The notes under the pieces were generated by a model that worked only from the letters and a program-made list of their open reading frames with translations, was not told where the DNA came from and searched no databases. From Holophagales bacterium (GTDB taxonomy: Bacteria; Acidobacteriota; Thermoanaerobaculia; Multivoradales; Multivoraceae), in contig VXUF01000070.1 of assembly GCA_009837085.1 (NCBI GenBank), forward strand, positions 1 through 50,039: DNA of 50,039 bases, given 5' to 3'. How positions within the stretch are numbered: the stretch's first letter is position 1; each line of letters begins with the position of its first letter. This document shows, in pieces, positions 35,697 through 43,672 of this stretch. The translations under genes were made by a program, and so were the position numbers.

Positions 35697-36188
35697 ATGG
35701 CAGCAAAGAAGTTCCCGGTCGAGGCAGGCCACATCATGATGTTCGCCCGCGCGGTCGGCGACCCGAACCCCATCTATCACGACGCCGAGGCGGCGGCGGA
35801 CACCGAACCCGGCAAGACGATCGCGCCGCCCACCTTCTACCAGGCCTCGGCCCAGTTCGACCCCGACTACTTCCTGCGCCCCAAGATCGGCGAACCGTGG
35901 TTCGGCTCCGGCAAGGAGCCGACCGGCGTGCCGCCCACGCGGACCGGCGGCGACGGCGGCACGGGGCTCCACGCCGAGCAGCGCTTCGAGTACTTCCGGC
36001 ACGTGAGCCCGGGCGAGACGCTGACCCTGAAGACCCGGCCCGGCAAGAGCTGGGAACGGCAGGGCAAGCGCGGCGGCAACCTGAAGTTCAGCGAGAACAT
36101 CACCGAGTACTACGACGAATCCGGCGAACTCGTCGTGCGCGCCACCGGCGTCGGCGTGCGCACCGAGAAGGTCGTCGAGAGCGACTGA
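35697..36188 (+). CDS. MaoC-like hydratase, N-terminal-type subunit (FAS1-like/HadA-type)
   Basis: Hot-dog-fold subunit of 163 residues of the MaoC N-terminal dehydratase group. It carries the family's start (KKFPVEAGHIMMFARAVGDPNPIYHD) and the IAPPTFYQAS segment. The catalytic Asp/His pair lies in the next gene's product, as in HadA/HadB-type heterodimers of mycobacteria. ATG at 35697 follows a purine-rich ribosome site (AGAGGAGGA). Eleven bases separate it from the next gene. The pair would dehydrate (3R)-hydroxyacyl-ACP/CoA or hydrate enoyl thioesters; the chain length is not evident. Confidence 0.87.
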   Translation: MAAKKFPVEAGHIMMFARAVGDPNPIYHDAEAAADTEPGKTIAPPTFYQASAQFDPDYFLRPKIGEPWFGSGKEPTGVPPTRTGGDGGTGLHAEQRFEYFRHVSPGETLTLKTRPGKSWERQGKRGGNLKFSENITEYYDESGELVVRATGVGVRTEKVVESD

Positions 36189-36199
36189 GGAGAGAACGA

Positions 36200-36622
36200 A
36201 TGGCACTTCAGGCAAGCAAGGTCCAGGTCGGCGACACCTACACCCAGAAGCTCACCGACGACCTCTCCCGCACCCAGATCGTCCAGTACGCGGGCGCCTC
36301 GGGCGACTACAACCCGCTCCATTCCGACGAGATCTTCACCACCAAGGTGGCGAAGTACCCGACCGTCTTCGCCCACGGCATGCTCACGATGGGCATGACC
36401 GGCCGGATGGTCACCGACTTCGTCGGCGACGGCCGGCTGACCGCCTACAGTGTCCGCTTCACGCGCCAGGTGTGGCCCGGCGACGCGCTGACCGCGACGG
36501 CAAAGGTCGACGCGGTGCGCGAGGAGGACGGTCAGGGCCTCGTCGACCTGTCGGTGACGACGGTGAACCAGGATGGGGATGTCGTCGTGATGGGCAAGGC
36601 CACCGCGAAGATCGATCCGTAG
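36200..36622 (+). CDS. MaoC-family dehydratase, catalytic subunit (HadB-type)
   Basis: Hot-dog-fold enzyme of 140 residues. The hydratase-2 motif is clear: ASGDYNPLHSDEIFTTKVAK, with the catalytic Asp and His, then VFAHGMLTMGMTGRMV. A good ribosome site (GAGGAGA) lies 6 bases before the ATG. It is co-transcribed with the preceding HadA-type subunit, with which it should form a heterodimer. Likely reactions are dehydration of (3R)-3-hydroxyacyl thioesters or the reverse. A related single-subunit MaoC protein is encoded at 45877-46341. Confidence 0.88.
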   Translation: MALQASKVQVGDTYTQKLTDDLSRTQIVQYAGASGDYNPLHSDEIFTTKVAKYPTVFAHGMLTMGMTGRMVTDFVGDGRLTAYSVRFTRQVWPGDALTATAKVDAVREEDGQGLVDLSVTTVNQDGDVVVMGKATAKIDP

Positions 36623-36629
36623 CCACAAC

Positions 36630-36662
36630 ACTGGGTGCGCCGGCGTCCCCGCCGGCATCCGG
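36630..36662 (+). repeat. Dispersed palindromic element, copy 3 (internally deleted)
   Basis: Short copy of the element at 820-923 and 45515-45614, in the convergent gap between the MaoC gene and aroC. It contains only the two element ends, joined as CTGGGTGCGCCGGCG and CCGCCGGCATCCGG, and lacks both internal hairpins. The joined ends form their own hairpin (GCCGGCG / CGCCGGC). Next to it, 36665-36684 holds another GC hairpin with GGCCGC / GCGGCC arms. Confidence 0.65.
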
Positions 36663-36685
36663 GCGCGGCCGCGAAGCGGCCCGCG

Positions 36686-37780
36686 CTAGTCCAACACGCC
36701 CTGAACCGCGAGCTGGCGCAGGCCGTGGTCGGCCAGCACCAGCGCGATCATCGCCTCGCCCATCGGCACGAACCTCGGTAGCAAACAGGGGTCGTGACGG
36801 CCCTTGGTCGCGATCGTCGTCGGCTCACCGGCCCGGGTTACCGTGTCCTGGGGTTGCGGAAGGCTGCTGGTCGGCTTGACCGCGCAGCGCAGCACGATCG
36901 GCTGGCCTGACGAAATGCCGCCGAGCATGCCGCCGTGGCGGTTGCCGCGAGTGGCGACGCGCCCTTTCCGCATCTCGAACGGGTCGTTGTTCTCGCTGCC
37001 ACGCGCGCGGGCAACCCCGAACCCGGCGCCGTACTCGACGCCGAGCACCGCCGGCAGGCTGAAGAGCGCTTTCCCCAGGTCCGCCTTCAGCTTGTCGAAC
37101 ACCGGTTCGCCCCAGCCCGGCGGCACGCCCGTGGCGACCAGCTCAGAGACGCCGCCAACGGAGTCACGTTCCGACCTCATCCGTTCGATCAGCTCCGCCA
37201 TCCGCACCGCGGCCTCCTGGTCCGGGCAGCGCACCGGGTTCGCCTCGACCTGCTCCAGGGTCACCGCGGCCGGATCGTCGATCCGGCCCTCGATGTCGCC
37301 GATGCTCTTCACGTAGCCGACGATCCCGACGCCCCAGCGCTCCCGCAGGAGCTTCTTCGCCACGGCCGCGGCCGCCACCCGCACCGAGGTCTCGCGGGCG
37401 CTCGAGCGGCCGCCGCCCCGGTAGTCGCGGAAGCCGTACTTGGCGTCGAAGGTGTAGTCGGCGTGTCCGGGCCTGTACTTGTCCTTGATCTCGCTGTAGT
37501 CCTTCGGCCGCTGATCGCGGTTCTCGATCAGGAAGGCGATCGGCGTGCCCGTCGTCCTGCCCTCGAACACGCCGGACAGGATGCGCGCCTCGTCCGGCTC
37601 CATGCGCTGCGTGGTCAGCTTCGACTGCCCCGGTCGGCGCCGGTCGAGATCGGGCTGCAGGTCCGCCTCGGACAGTTCCAGGCCCGGCGGCACTCCGTCG
37701 AGGATGCCGACGTAGCCCGGTCCGTGGCTCTCGCCGGCCGTGGTCAGCCGCAGCGCAGTTCCGAACGTGTTCCCAGCCAT
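36686..37780 (-). CDS. aroC: Chorismate synthase
   Basis: Last enzyme of the shikimate pathway: it turns 5-enolpyruvylshikimate 3-phosphate into chorismate with reduced FMN. It has 364 residues. It begins MAGNTFGTALRLTTAGESHG; further signatures are DRRRPGQSKLTTQRMEPDE, the GRSSARET loop and the GNRHGGMLGGISSGQPI segment near the C-terminal third. All three chorismate synthase signature regions are present. ATG at 37780 is the natural start; open frame further upstream is a shadow of deoC. It is transcribed away from deoC with a 57-base gap. Confidence 0.96.
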   Translation of the reverse strand: MAGNTFGTALRLTTAGESHGPGYVGILDGVPPGLELSEADLQPDLDRRRPGQSKLTTQRMEPDEARILSGVFEGRTTGTPIAFLIENRDQRPKDYSEIKDKYRPGHADYTFDAKYGFRDYRGGGRSSARETSVRVAAAAVAKKLLRERWGVGIVGYVKSIGDIEGRIDDPAAVTLEQVEANPVRCPDQEAAVRMAELIERMRSERDSVGGVSELVATGVPPGWGEPVFDKLKADLGKALFSLPAVLGVEYGAGFGVARARGSENNDPFEMRKGRVATRGNRHGGMLGGISSGQPIVLRCAVKPTSSLPQPQDTVTRAGEPTTIATKGRHDPCLLPRFVPMGEAMIALVLADHGLRQLAVQGVLD

Positions 37781-37837
37781 GACACGAGGACTCTGCCACA
37801 GCCCCCCGCAGGCCGAACCGGCGTAGACTGACGGGTG

Positions 37838-38743
37838 ATGCAGATGTCGCCTGCCACCGCCTCGTTCGAGTCGCCGCCAATCGACACCGTCGGCGTCGAA
37901 GAGCGGGTGGCGAGGCTCTGCTCGCGCTCGATCAAGAAGGACGCCAAGCTCCAGGCGCTCCATCTCACCCTCTCGATGATCGACCTGACGACGCTCGAGG
38001 GCGCCGACTCGGAGGGCAAAGTGCGGCAGCTCTGCGCCAAGGCGCTCCAGCTTCACGCGGCATTGCCCGATCTGCCCCATGTGGCCGCGGTCTGCGTGTA
38101 TCCGGCGCTGGTCGGAGTCGCCAAACGGGCGCTCGAGGGCAGCGGGATCAACGTCGCCTCGGTCGCCACCAGCTTTCCCGCCGGTCAGGCGCCGATCGAG
38201 ATCAAGCTGCTGGAGGTGCGGAAGGCGGTCGAGGCCGGCGCCGACGAGGTGGACATGGTGATCTCGCGCGGCCGCTGCCTGGCCGGCGACTTCGCCTACT
38301 CCGCGGACGAGATCGCCTCGGTCAAGGAAGCCTGCGGCGAGGCCCACCTCAAGGTGATTCTCGAAACCGGCGAGCTCGGCACCCTCGACGCAGTGCGCCG
38401 CGCCTCGGACCTGGCGATGCGCTCCGGCGCCGATTTCATCAAGACCTCGACGGGCAAGATCAAGCCGGCCGCCACGATGCCCGTCGTGCTGGTCATGCTG
38501 GAGGCGATCCGCGATCACTACCTGCGCACCGGCGAGAAGATCGGCATGAAGCCGGCCGGCGGCATCTCCACCGCCAAGGACGCGATCCGGCACCTGGTCA
38601 TGGTGCGCGAGACGCTCGGCCAGGACTGGCTCGACCCCGACCTGTACCGGTTCGGGGCGAGTTCACTCGCGAACGATGTCCTGCGCCAGATCGTCAAGCA
38701 GCGAAGCGGCATCTACCAGTCGTTCGACGACTTCTCGCTCTGA
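37838..38743 (+). CDS. deoC: Deoxyribose-phosphate aldolase
   Basis: Class I aldolase that splits 2-deoxyribose 5-phosphate into glyceraldehyde 3-phosphate and acetaldehyde, in nucleoside salvage. About 301 residues. Key parts are SMIDLTTLEG, AAVCVYPALVGVAK, SVATSFPAGQ and EVDMVISRG. The Schiff-base lysine lies in GADFIKTSTGKI, and the last active-site strand is GMKPAGGIS. ATG at 37838 is used; a GTG one codon earlier and an ATG at 37844 are also possible. Two aldehyde dehydrogenase genes follow, which could oxidise the acetaldehyde product (inference from order). Confidence 0.95.
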   Translation: MQMSPATASFESPPIDTVGVEERVARLCSRSIKKDAKLQALHLTLSMIDLTTLEGADSEGKVRQLCAKALQLHAALPDLPHVAAVCVYPALVGVAKRALEGSGINVASVATSFPAGQAPIEIKLLEVRKAVEAGADEVDMVISRGRCLAGDFAYSADEIASVKEACGEAHLKVILETGELGTLDAVRRASDLAMRSGADFIKTSTGKIKPAATMPVVLVMLEAIRDHYLRTGEKIGMKPAGGISTAKDAIRHLVMVRETLGQDWLDPDLYRFGASSLANDVLRQIVKQRSGIYQSFDDFSL

Positions 38744-38762
38744 GCGTGTGGCGGCCAGAACC

Positions 38763-40280
38763 ATGACGAATTCCACCCCATCGACCGGACTCAAGGCTCC
38801 GAAGCTCCGCCTCGGCATCCGCGACGGTAGCGACGACGGCTGGGGCTACGCGCCGGCGCCGGAGTCGACCGACCACGTCGAACTCCGCGACCGCTACGGC
38901 CTGTTCATCGACGGCGACTTCACCGACGCGGCCGACGGCCGGACCTTCGAGACGGCGAACCCCGCCACCGAGGAGAAGATCGCGGACGTCGCCCTGGCCG
39001 GCGACGCCGACGTCGATCGCGCCGTGGCGGCCGCCCGCCGCGCCTACGACGAGGTCTGGTCACAGCTTGCGCCCAGGGAGCGCGGCAAGTACGTCTACCG
39101 GATCGCCCGGGTACTCCAGGAGCGGGGCCGCGAACTCGCGATCACCGAGTCGCTCGACGGCGGCAAGCCGATCCGCGAGTCGCGGGACGTCGACATTCCG
39201 CTCGCGGCCGCGCACTTCTTCTACTACGCGGGCTGGGCCGACAAGCTGGACTACGCCTTTCCCGGCCGCGGCGCCAGAGCGCTCGGGGTCGCCGGCCAGG
39301 TCATCCCGTGGAACTTCCCGCTGCTGATGGCGGCCTGGAAGATCGCGCCGGCCATCGCGGCCGGCAACACGGTCGTGCTCAAGCCGGCGGAGACGACACC
39401 GCTCACCGCGCTCAAGCTGGCCGAGATCATCCGCGACGCGGGCGTGCCGCCCGGCGTCGTCAACATCGTCACCGGCGCCGGCGAGACCGGCGCGGCAGTC
39501 GTCCAGCACGAGGACGTCGACAAGGTCGCCTTCACCGGCTCCACCGAGGTCGGCAAGCTGATCCGGCGCGCGCTCGCCGGCAGCGACAAGCACTACACCC
39601 TGGAACTCGGCGGCAAGGCGGCGAACCTGGTGTTCGAGGACGCCGCCGTCGACCAGGCTGTGGAGGGCATCGTCAACGGCATCTTCTTCAACCAGGGCCA
39701 CGTCTGCTGCGCCGGCTCCCGCCTGCTGGTCCAGGAATCCGTCGCCGACGAAGTGATCTCCAAGTTGAAGGACCGGATGGAGACCCTGATCGTCGGCGAT
39801 CCGCTCGACAAGAACACGGACATCGGCGCGATCAACTCGCGGGCCCAGCTCGACAAGATCGAGGAGTACCTGGAGATCGGCGAAGCCGAGGGCGCGGAGC
39901 CCTTCCAGACCTCATGCCCGGTGCCCGAGCGCGGCTACTGGTGCCGGCCAACCCTGTTCCTGCAGGCATCCCAGTCGCACCGCGTGGTCCAGGAGGAGAT
40001 CTTCGGCCCGGTGCTCGCGGTCCAGACATTCCGCACGGTGGATGAGGGCATCGCGATGGCGAACAACACGCCCTACGGCCTCTCTGGCGGCGTCTGGAGC
40101 GACAAGGGCGCCAAGGCGTTCCGGGTCACCAGCCGCATCCGGGCCGGCGTGCTGTGGGCGAACACCTACAACAAGTTCGATCCGACCGCTCCGTTCGGCG
40201 GCTACAAGGAGAGCGGCATCGGCCGGGAGGGCGGGCTCGCCGGGCTCCACGCCTACCTGAGACCGGAGGCAGCGGCATGA
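38763..40280 (+). CDS. Aldehyde dehydrogenase family protein
   Basis: NAD(P)-dependent aldehyde dehydrogenase of 505 residues. After an N-terminal extension of about 40 residues comes the usual core: VIPWNFPLLMAAWKIAPA, the NAD-binding FTGSTEVGKLI, the catalytic Glu in ELGGK (E281) and the catalytic Cys in FNQGHVCCAGSR (C315). The C-terminal EEIFGPVLAVQTF and PFGGYKESGIGREGG are also present. It lies 19 bases after deoC and overlaps the next gene (ATGA). Acetaldehyde from DeoC is the likely substrate, but a broader range is possible. Confidence 0.95.
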   Translation: MTNSTPSTGLKAPKLRLGIRDGSDDGWGYAPAPESTDHVELRDRYGLFIDGDFTDAADGRTFETANPATEEKIADVALAGDADVDRAVAAARRAYDEVWSQLAPRERGKYVYRIARVLQERGRELAITESLDGGKPIRESRDVDIPLAAAHFFYYAGWADKLDYAFPGRGARALGVAGQVIPWNFPLLMAAWKIAPAIAAGNTVVLKPAETTPLTALKLAEIIRDAGVPPGVVNIVTGAGETGAAVVQHEDVDKVAFTGSTEVGKLIRRALAGSDKHYTLELGGKAANLVFEDAAVDQAVEGIVNGIFFNQGHVCCAGSRLLVQESVADEVISKLKDRMETLIVGDPLDKNTDIGAINSRAQLDKIEEYLEIGEAEGAEPFQTSCPVPERGYWCRPTLFLQASQSHRVVQEEIFGPVLAVQTFRTVDEGIAMANNTPYGLSGGVWSDKGAKAFRVTSRIRAGVLWANTYNKFDPTAPFGGYKESGIGREGGLAGLHAYLRPEAAA

Positions 40281-41155
40281 GCGAGCAACGACCCGCCGCC
40301 GCGGCCGACCGCCTGCCGGTGCTCAAGACCCACAAGGTCTACGTCGGCGGGAAGTTCCCTCGCTCCGAGTCGGGACGCTTAGACCGGGCGCTGGCGCCCG
40401 ACGGCACGCCGATCGCGAACATCTGCCGCTGTTCGCGCAAGGACGTGCGGGACGCCGTCACCGCGGCCCGCGCCGCACAGGCCGGATGGGCCGCCCGCAC
40501 CGCCTACAACCGGGGCCAGATCCTCTACCGGATCGCCGAGATGCTGGAGGGCCGGAGCGGGCAGTTCGAGGCTCTTCTCGCGGCCGGCGGCACGACTCCG
40601 GACCAAGCCGCAGCCGAAGTCCAGACCGCCACCGACCGGCTCCTCCACTACGCCGGCTGGACCGACAAGTTCCAGCAGGTGTTCTCCAGCGTCAACCCGG
40701 TCGCGACGTCGCATTTCAACTTCTCGATCCTCGAGCCGATGGGCCTCGTCGGCGTGCTCGCCCCCGAGTCGCCGCTGCTGGGCCTTGTTTCCTCCATCGC
40801 CCCCGCGATCGCCGGCGGCAACACGACGGTCGTTCTGGTCACCGGAAGCCAGCCGCTCCCGGCCACGACCTTCGGCGAGGTCCTGAACTCCTCCGACGTA
40901 CCCGGCGGCGTCGTCAACATCCTCACGGGTCGCCGTGACGAGATGCTCGCGCCGCTCGCCGCGCATCGCGACGTCGATGCCCTGCTCCTCTGCTCCCCGG
41001 ACCCGGGGATCGCGAGATCCGCCGAGATCGAAGCGGTCCACAACCTGAAGCGCGTCGCGGTCCGCCCGCACGACGACTGGAAGAACATCCAGAGCCCCTA
41101 CGAGATCACCGACCTCCAGGAAGTGAAGACGACATGGCATCCGATCGGGAGTTGA
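40277..41155 (+). CDS. Half-length aldehyde dehydrogenase-like protein lacking the catalytic domain
   Basis: Aldehyde-dehydrogenase-like protein of 292 residues, about three fifths of normal length. It keeps the N-terminal NAD-binding part (YVGGKFPRSESG, AAQAGWAARTAYNRGQIL, GLVGVLAPESPLLGLVSSIAPAIAGG, VPGGVVNILTG) but the usual FTGS segment has decayed to LLLCSPDPG. The catalytic Glu and Cys domains are absent. The gene is intact, starts with an ATGA overlap with the full-length enzyme and ends cleanly 22 bases inside the next gene. It may be a structural or regulatory partner of the full-length subunit (inference). Confidence 0.85.
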   Translation: MSEQRPAAAADRLPVLKTHKVYVGGKFPRSESGRLDRALAPDGTPIANICRCSRKDVRDAVTAARAAQAGWAARTAYNRGQILYRIAEMLEGRSGQFEALLAAGGTTPDQAAAEVQTATDRLLHYAGWTDKFQQVFSSVNPVATSHFNFSILEPMGLVGVLAPESPLLGLVSSIAPAIAGGNTTVVLVTGSQPLPATTFGEVLNSSDVPGGVVNILTGRRDEMLAPLAAHRDVDALLLCSPDPGIARSAEIEAVHNLKRVAVRPHDDWKNIQSPYEITDLQEVKTTWHPIGS

Positions 41156-41634
41156 CCGGCGACACGGTCGAGGGAGCGCCCGGGCAGCCCCCCGTACCAG
41201 CCGAAACCGGCGAGATGGAACTCCCGCTCCACGCCCGCAACCGGGCCGCCGAGATCGTCCGGTCCCCGGACAAGCTCCGGGAGATGGTCGCCGAAGCAAG
41301 GGAGAAGGCCGACTCCGCAGGCGGGGCCACGAGCCCGCTCAGCGGGGTGATCGACGACCTGAAGACGATGTTCGACCTGCTGCGAGCGGTCGCCCGCGGC
41401 GACTACCGTCTCCGAAAGGAGACCCTGATCCTCATAGCCGGCGCCGTCCTCTACTTCGTCATCCCCATCGACGTCATCCCCGACTTCATCCCGGTCGCCG
41501 GCTTCATCGACGACGCCGCAGTCATCGCCTGGGTGGTCAAGACCTGCAAGACCGAGATCGATCTGTTTCGGGCCGTAACCGCAGGTGACGACACACCGGA
41601 ACCGGATTCCGTCTCTCCCGCCGCAGCACCCTAG
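41134..41634 (+). CDS. DUF1232 (YkvA-like) membrane protein
   Basis: Small membrane protein of 166 residues. A hydrophilic N terminus precedes the DUF1232 core: DYRLRKETLILIAGAVLYFV then PIDVIPDFIPVAGFIDDAAV, the family hallmark (PxDxIPDxIPxxGxxDD). Two hydrophobic segments suggest a hairpin in the inner membrane. The role of YkvA-type proteins is not settled. The start lies within the last codons of the half-length aldehyde dehydrogenase (22-base overlap), so the gene belongs to the deoC operon. Confidence 0.88.
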   Translation: MASDRELTGDTVEGAPGQPPVPAETGEMELPLHARNRAAEIVRSPDKLREMVAEAREKADSAGGATSPLSGVIDDLKTMFDLLRAVARGDYRLRKETLILIAGAVLYFVIPIDVIPDFIPVAGFIDDAAVIAWVVKTCKTEIDLFRAVTAGDDTPEPDSVSPAAAP

Positions 41635-41658
41635 CGGCCAGGAACGGCGCGATCACCT

Positions 41659-42255
41659 TTACGGAAACAGCCTCCGCACTTCAAGGTCAATCTCCACGCC
41701 AGGCGCTCTCAGGCAATCGTCGACATCGTGGACGGAGCGCTCGTCATAGCCGTCCGGTCCGGGCGCGCTGCACGCTTCGACGGTACGACTGCCCAGGTCG
41801 ACCAGCCAGAACTCCCGGATGCCGTGGCGGGCGTAGAGCCGCGCCTTGACCCGGCGGTCGTAGTCTCGGGTCGTGTCCGAGACCTCGATGGCGAGGAGCA
41901 CGTCCTCGGGCCGCGGGAGACTCTGGCTGTACGCGTCGTCGCGCCTGACGAGCACGCAGACGTCGGGCTGCGGCTCCGTGGCGTCATCGAGACGAATCGG
42001 GCTCTGAACCCGGATGGAGGCGCGGCGGTCGACCGCGCCGAAGAGGAACTCGGCGAGGATGTCGACACAGGCCGCGTGGCGACTTCCGACGGGGGACATC
42101 ACGACGATTTCTCCTTCGATGAGCTCGACCCGGTCGTCTTCGCTCAGGATTCCCGCCCGCGCCATCGCGTGGTAGTCGTCCACCGTGAACAACCGTCTGG
42201 CGGGTTCAGTAGCCGGTGTCCCCTCCGCCCTCGTTCTTCGCGCGGCCACCGTCAT
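41659..42255 (-). CDS. Uma2-family (DUF820) restriction-endonuclease-fold protein
   Basis: Protein of 198 residues from ATG 42255 (a GTG at 42315 would add 20 residues). It has the family's FTVDDYHAMARAGILSEDDRVELIEGEIV start, PDVCVLVRRDD, the PD-(D/E)xK-like LLAIEVSDTTRDYDRRVK and the YARHGIREFWLVDL strand. Uma2 proteins are common in some environmental phyla, often in many copies. They look like nucleases, but their biological job is unknown. No methyltransferase or transposase lies beside it. Confidence 0.9.
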   Translation of the reverse strand: MTVAARRTRAEGTPATEPARRLFTVDDYHAMARAGILSEDDRVELIEGEIVVMSPVGSRHAACVDILAEFLFGAVDRRASIRVQSPIRLDDATEPQPDVCVLVRRDDAYSQSLPRPEDVLLAIEVSDTTRDYDRRVKARLYARHGIREFWLVDLGSRTVEACSAPGPDGYDERSVHDVDDCLRAPGVEIDLEVRRLFP

Positions 42256-42334
42256 GCCGTGGATCTTATCCGCGAAGGCGAACCGCTCCGGCGCTGATCG
42301 CGCGGACTCGGCCACATGGCCGCCCGCATTGGAG

Positions 42335-43546
42335 CTACAGCGAAGCCGCGCCGTGGTACGCCCGCGCGACCCAGGCCATGAGCTGGGCGCACAGAAGCCC
42401 CAGCGGCGTGCCGACCAGGTTGCCGAGGACGCCCATCAGCACGCCGACCGCGGCGAGGGCCGGCTGAAACACGCCGGCCACGACCGGGGTCGAGATGACG
42501 CCGCCGACGATGCCCATGCTGCCGGTCGCGAACAGGAAGATCGGCGCGCGCAGGAGGCGCATCGCGAGGAACAGGCAGGCGACGTGGATGCCGATCCAGA
42601 CGACGCCGACGGCCAGCACCAGAGGCGCCTCGGCAATGGCAGCGAGATCGCCGCCCGCGCCCATCGTCGCGACCATCAGGTAGAGGCCGCCGTAGGCAAC
42701 GGGTGTCGCTCCCCGATGTTCGAGACGACGAACCGGCGTGAAGGACAGCGCGAGGCCGACCGCCACGACCAGCAGGATGCCCCAGGTGAAGTGGGACAGC
42801 ACCGAGCCGACCTGGGGCAGCAGCTCTCCGCCGCGCATGCAGAGCCAGCTCGCCACCAGGCCGACGCCGAGCATGGAGGCGAAGGCAGGCAGCGTGATCG
42901 GCCGCGCGTTCTCGGCCTGGACCTGCTGCAGCCGCTGGTTCAGCGCGTCGAGTTCTTCGCGGCGCGCCCGGTTCCAGCGGTCGATCCGGTTCTGGTAGCC
43001 GCTGAGCAGGATGATGATCGACATCCAGCCGTAGCCGACCACCGAGTCGACGATGATCATCGGGGAGAAGACGTCGTCGGGAGCGCCGACGCCTTCCTTG
43101 ATCGCGATCATGTTCGAGAGGCCGCCGATCCAGGAGCCGGAAAGCGCACCCAGGCCCTTCCAGATCTGCGGGTCGTCGAGGAACGGCTGGAAGATGGCCA
43201 GCGCGATCGGTCCACCGATCACGATGCCGACGGACCCCGACAGCAGCATCGCCGCCGCCAGCGGCCCCAGGCGCCTGATCGCCGGCACGTCGGTCGCCAG
43301 CACCAGGAGGAGCAGCGAGCACGGCATCAGGTAGTCCGTGCACCAGTCGTAGAAGGGCGACTCGGCCGGCGTGATGCCGGCGGTGGTGAGCACCACCGGC
43401 AGCAGGTAGATCCAGACGATCGGCGGCAGATACCTGAAGAGCCGGTCGAAGGGCCGCGTCTGCGCCAGCACGAAGATCAGGGCCACGAAGCCGGCGAAGA
43501 AGACGAGCAGCGCGGTCGGATCGTTGATCAGCGCCTGCTCAGCCAT
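42335..43546 (-). CDS. DUF819-family integral membrane protein (YjcL-like)
   Basis: Polytopic membrane protein of 403 residues with about ten helices. Features of the DUF819 family are visible: PFYDWCTDYLMPCSLLLLVL, GALSGSWIGGLSNMIAIKEG and the later GVISTPVVAGVFQPALAAVG and GNLVGTPLGLLCAQLMAWVA. A charged stretch of about 40 residues (NRIDRWNRARREELDALNQR) splits the two halves on the cytoplasmic side. Such proteins are thought to be transporters; the substrate is unknown. It lies upstream of and in line with the Uma2 gene. Confidence 0.88.
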   Translation of the reverse strand: MAEQALINDPTALLVFFAGFVALIFVLAQTRPFDRLFRYLPPIVWIYLLPVVLTTAGITPAESPFYDWCTDYLMPCSLLLLVLATDVPAIRRLGPLAAAMLLSGSVGIVIGGPIALAIFQPFLDDPQIWKGLGALSGSWIGGLSNMIAIKEGVGAPDDVFSPMIIVDSVVGYGWMSIIILLSGYQNRIDRWNRARREELDALNQRLQQVQAENARPITLPAFASMLGVGLVASWLCMRGGELLPQVGSVLSHFTWGILLVVAVGLALSFTPVRRLEHRGATPVAYGGLYLMVATMGAGGDLAAIAEAPLVLAVGVVWIGIHVACLFLAMRLLRAPIFLFATGSMGIVGGVISTPVVAGVFQPALAAVGVLMGVLGNLVGTPLGLLCAQLMAWVARAYHGAASL

Positions 43547-43602
43547 CGTCGGCGAGTGTATGGGCTAGCGTCGCGTCTGGCTGCCGGCTTGGGACCCATG
43601 TG

Positions 43603-43619
43603 CTAATGTCTGTCATTAG
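43603..43619. repeat. Short inverted repeat in the divergent region before the MBL-fold gene
   Basis: CTAATG (43603-43608) and CATTAG (43614-43619) form a perfect 6-bp inverted repeat with a 5-base spacer, AT-rich against a GC-rich background. It lies 53 bases before the ATG of the exported hydrolase, in the 126-base gap shared with the divergent DUF819 gene. It could be an operator or part of a promoter; this is inference from position and base composition. Confidence 0.3.
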
Positions 43620-43672
43620 ACCTGTTCCGGCACCACCCATCCCGGGCCTGACGAGCCAGGAGAGCTTCGCTC

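Noticed and set aside
36665-36684. Intrinsic terminator between the MaoC gene and aroC
   Set aside because: The GGCCGC/GCGGCC hairpin is strong but no T-run follows on either strand, so it is noted only as part of the convergent repeat region.
40277-41155. Frameshifted aldehyde dehydrogenase pseudogene
   Set aside because: No frame downstream of 41155 encodes the missing catalytic domain. That space is taken by an intact DUF1232 gene with its own family motif.
41659-42255. Restriction-modification or mobile element
   Set aside because: The Uma2 protein has a nuclease-like fold, but no methyltransferase, integrase, transposase, direct repeats or tRNA target are seen around it.
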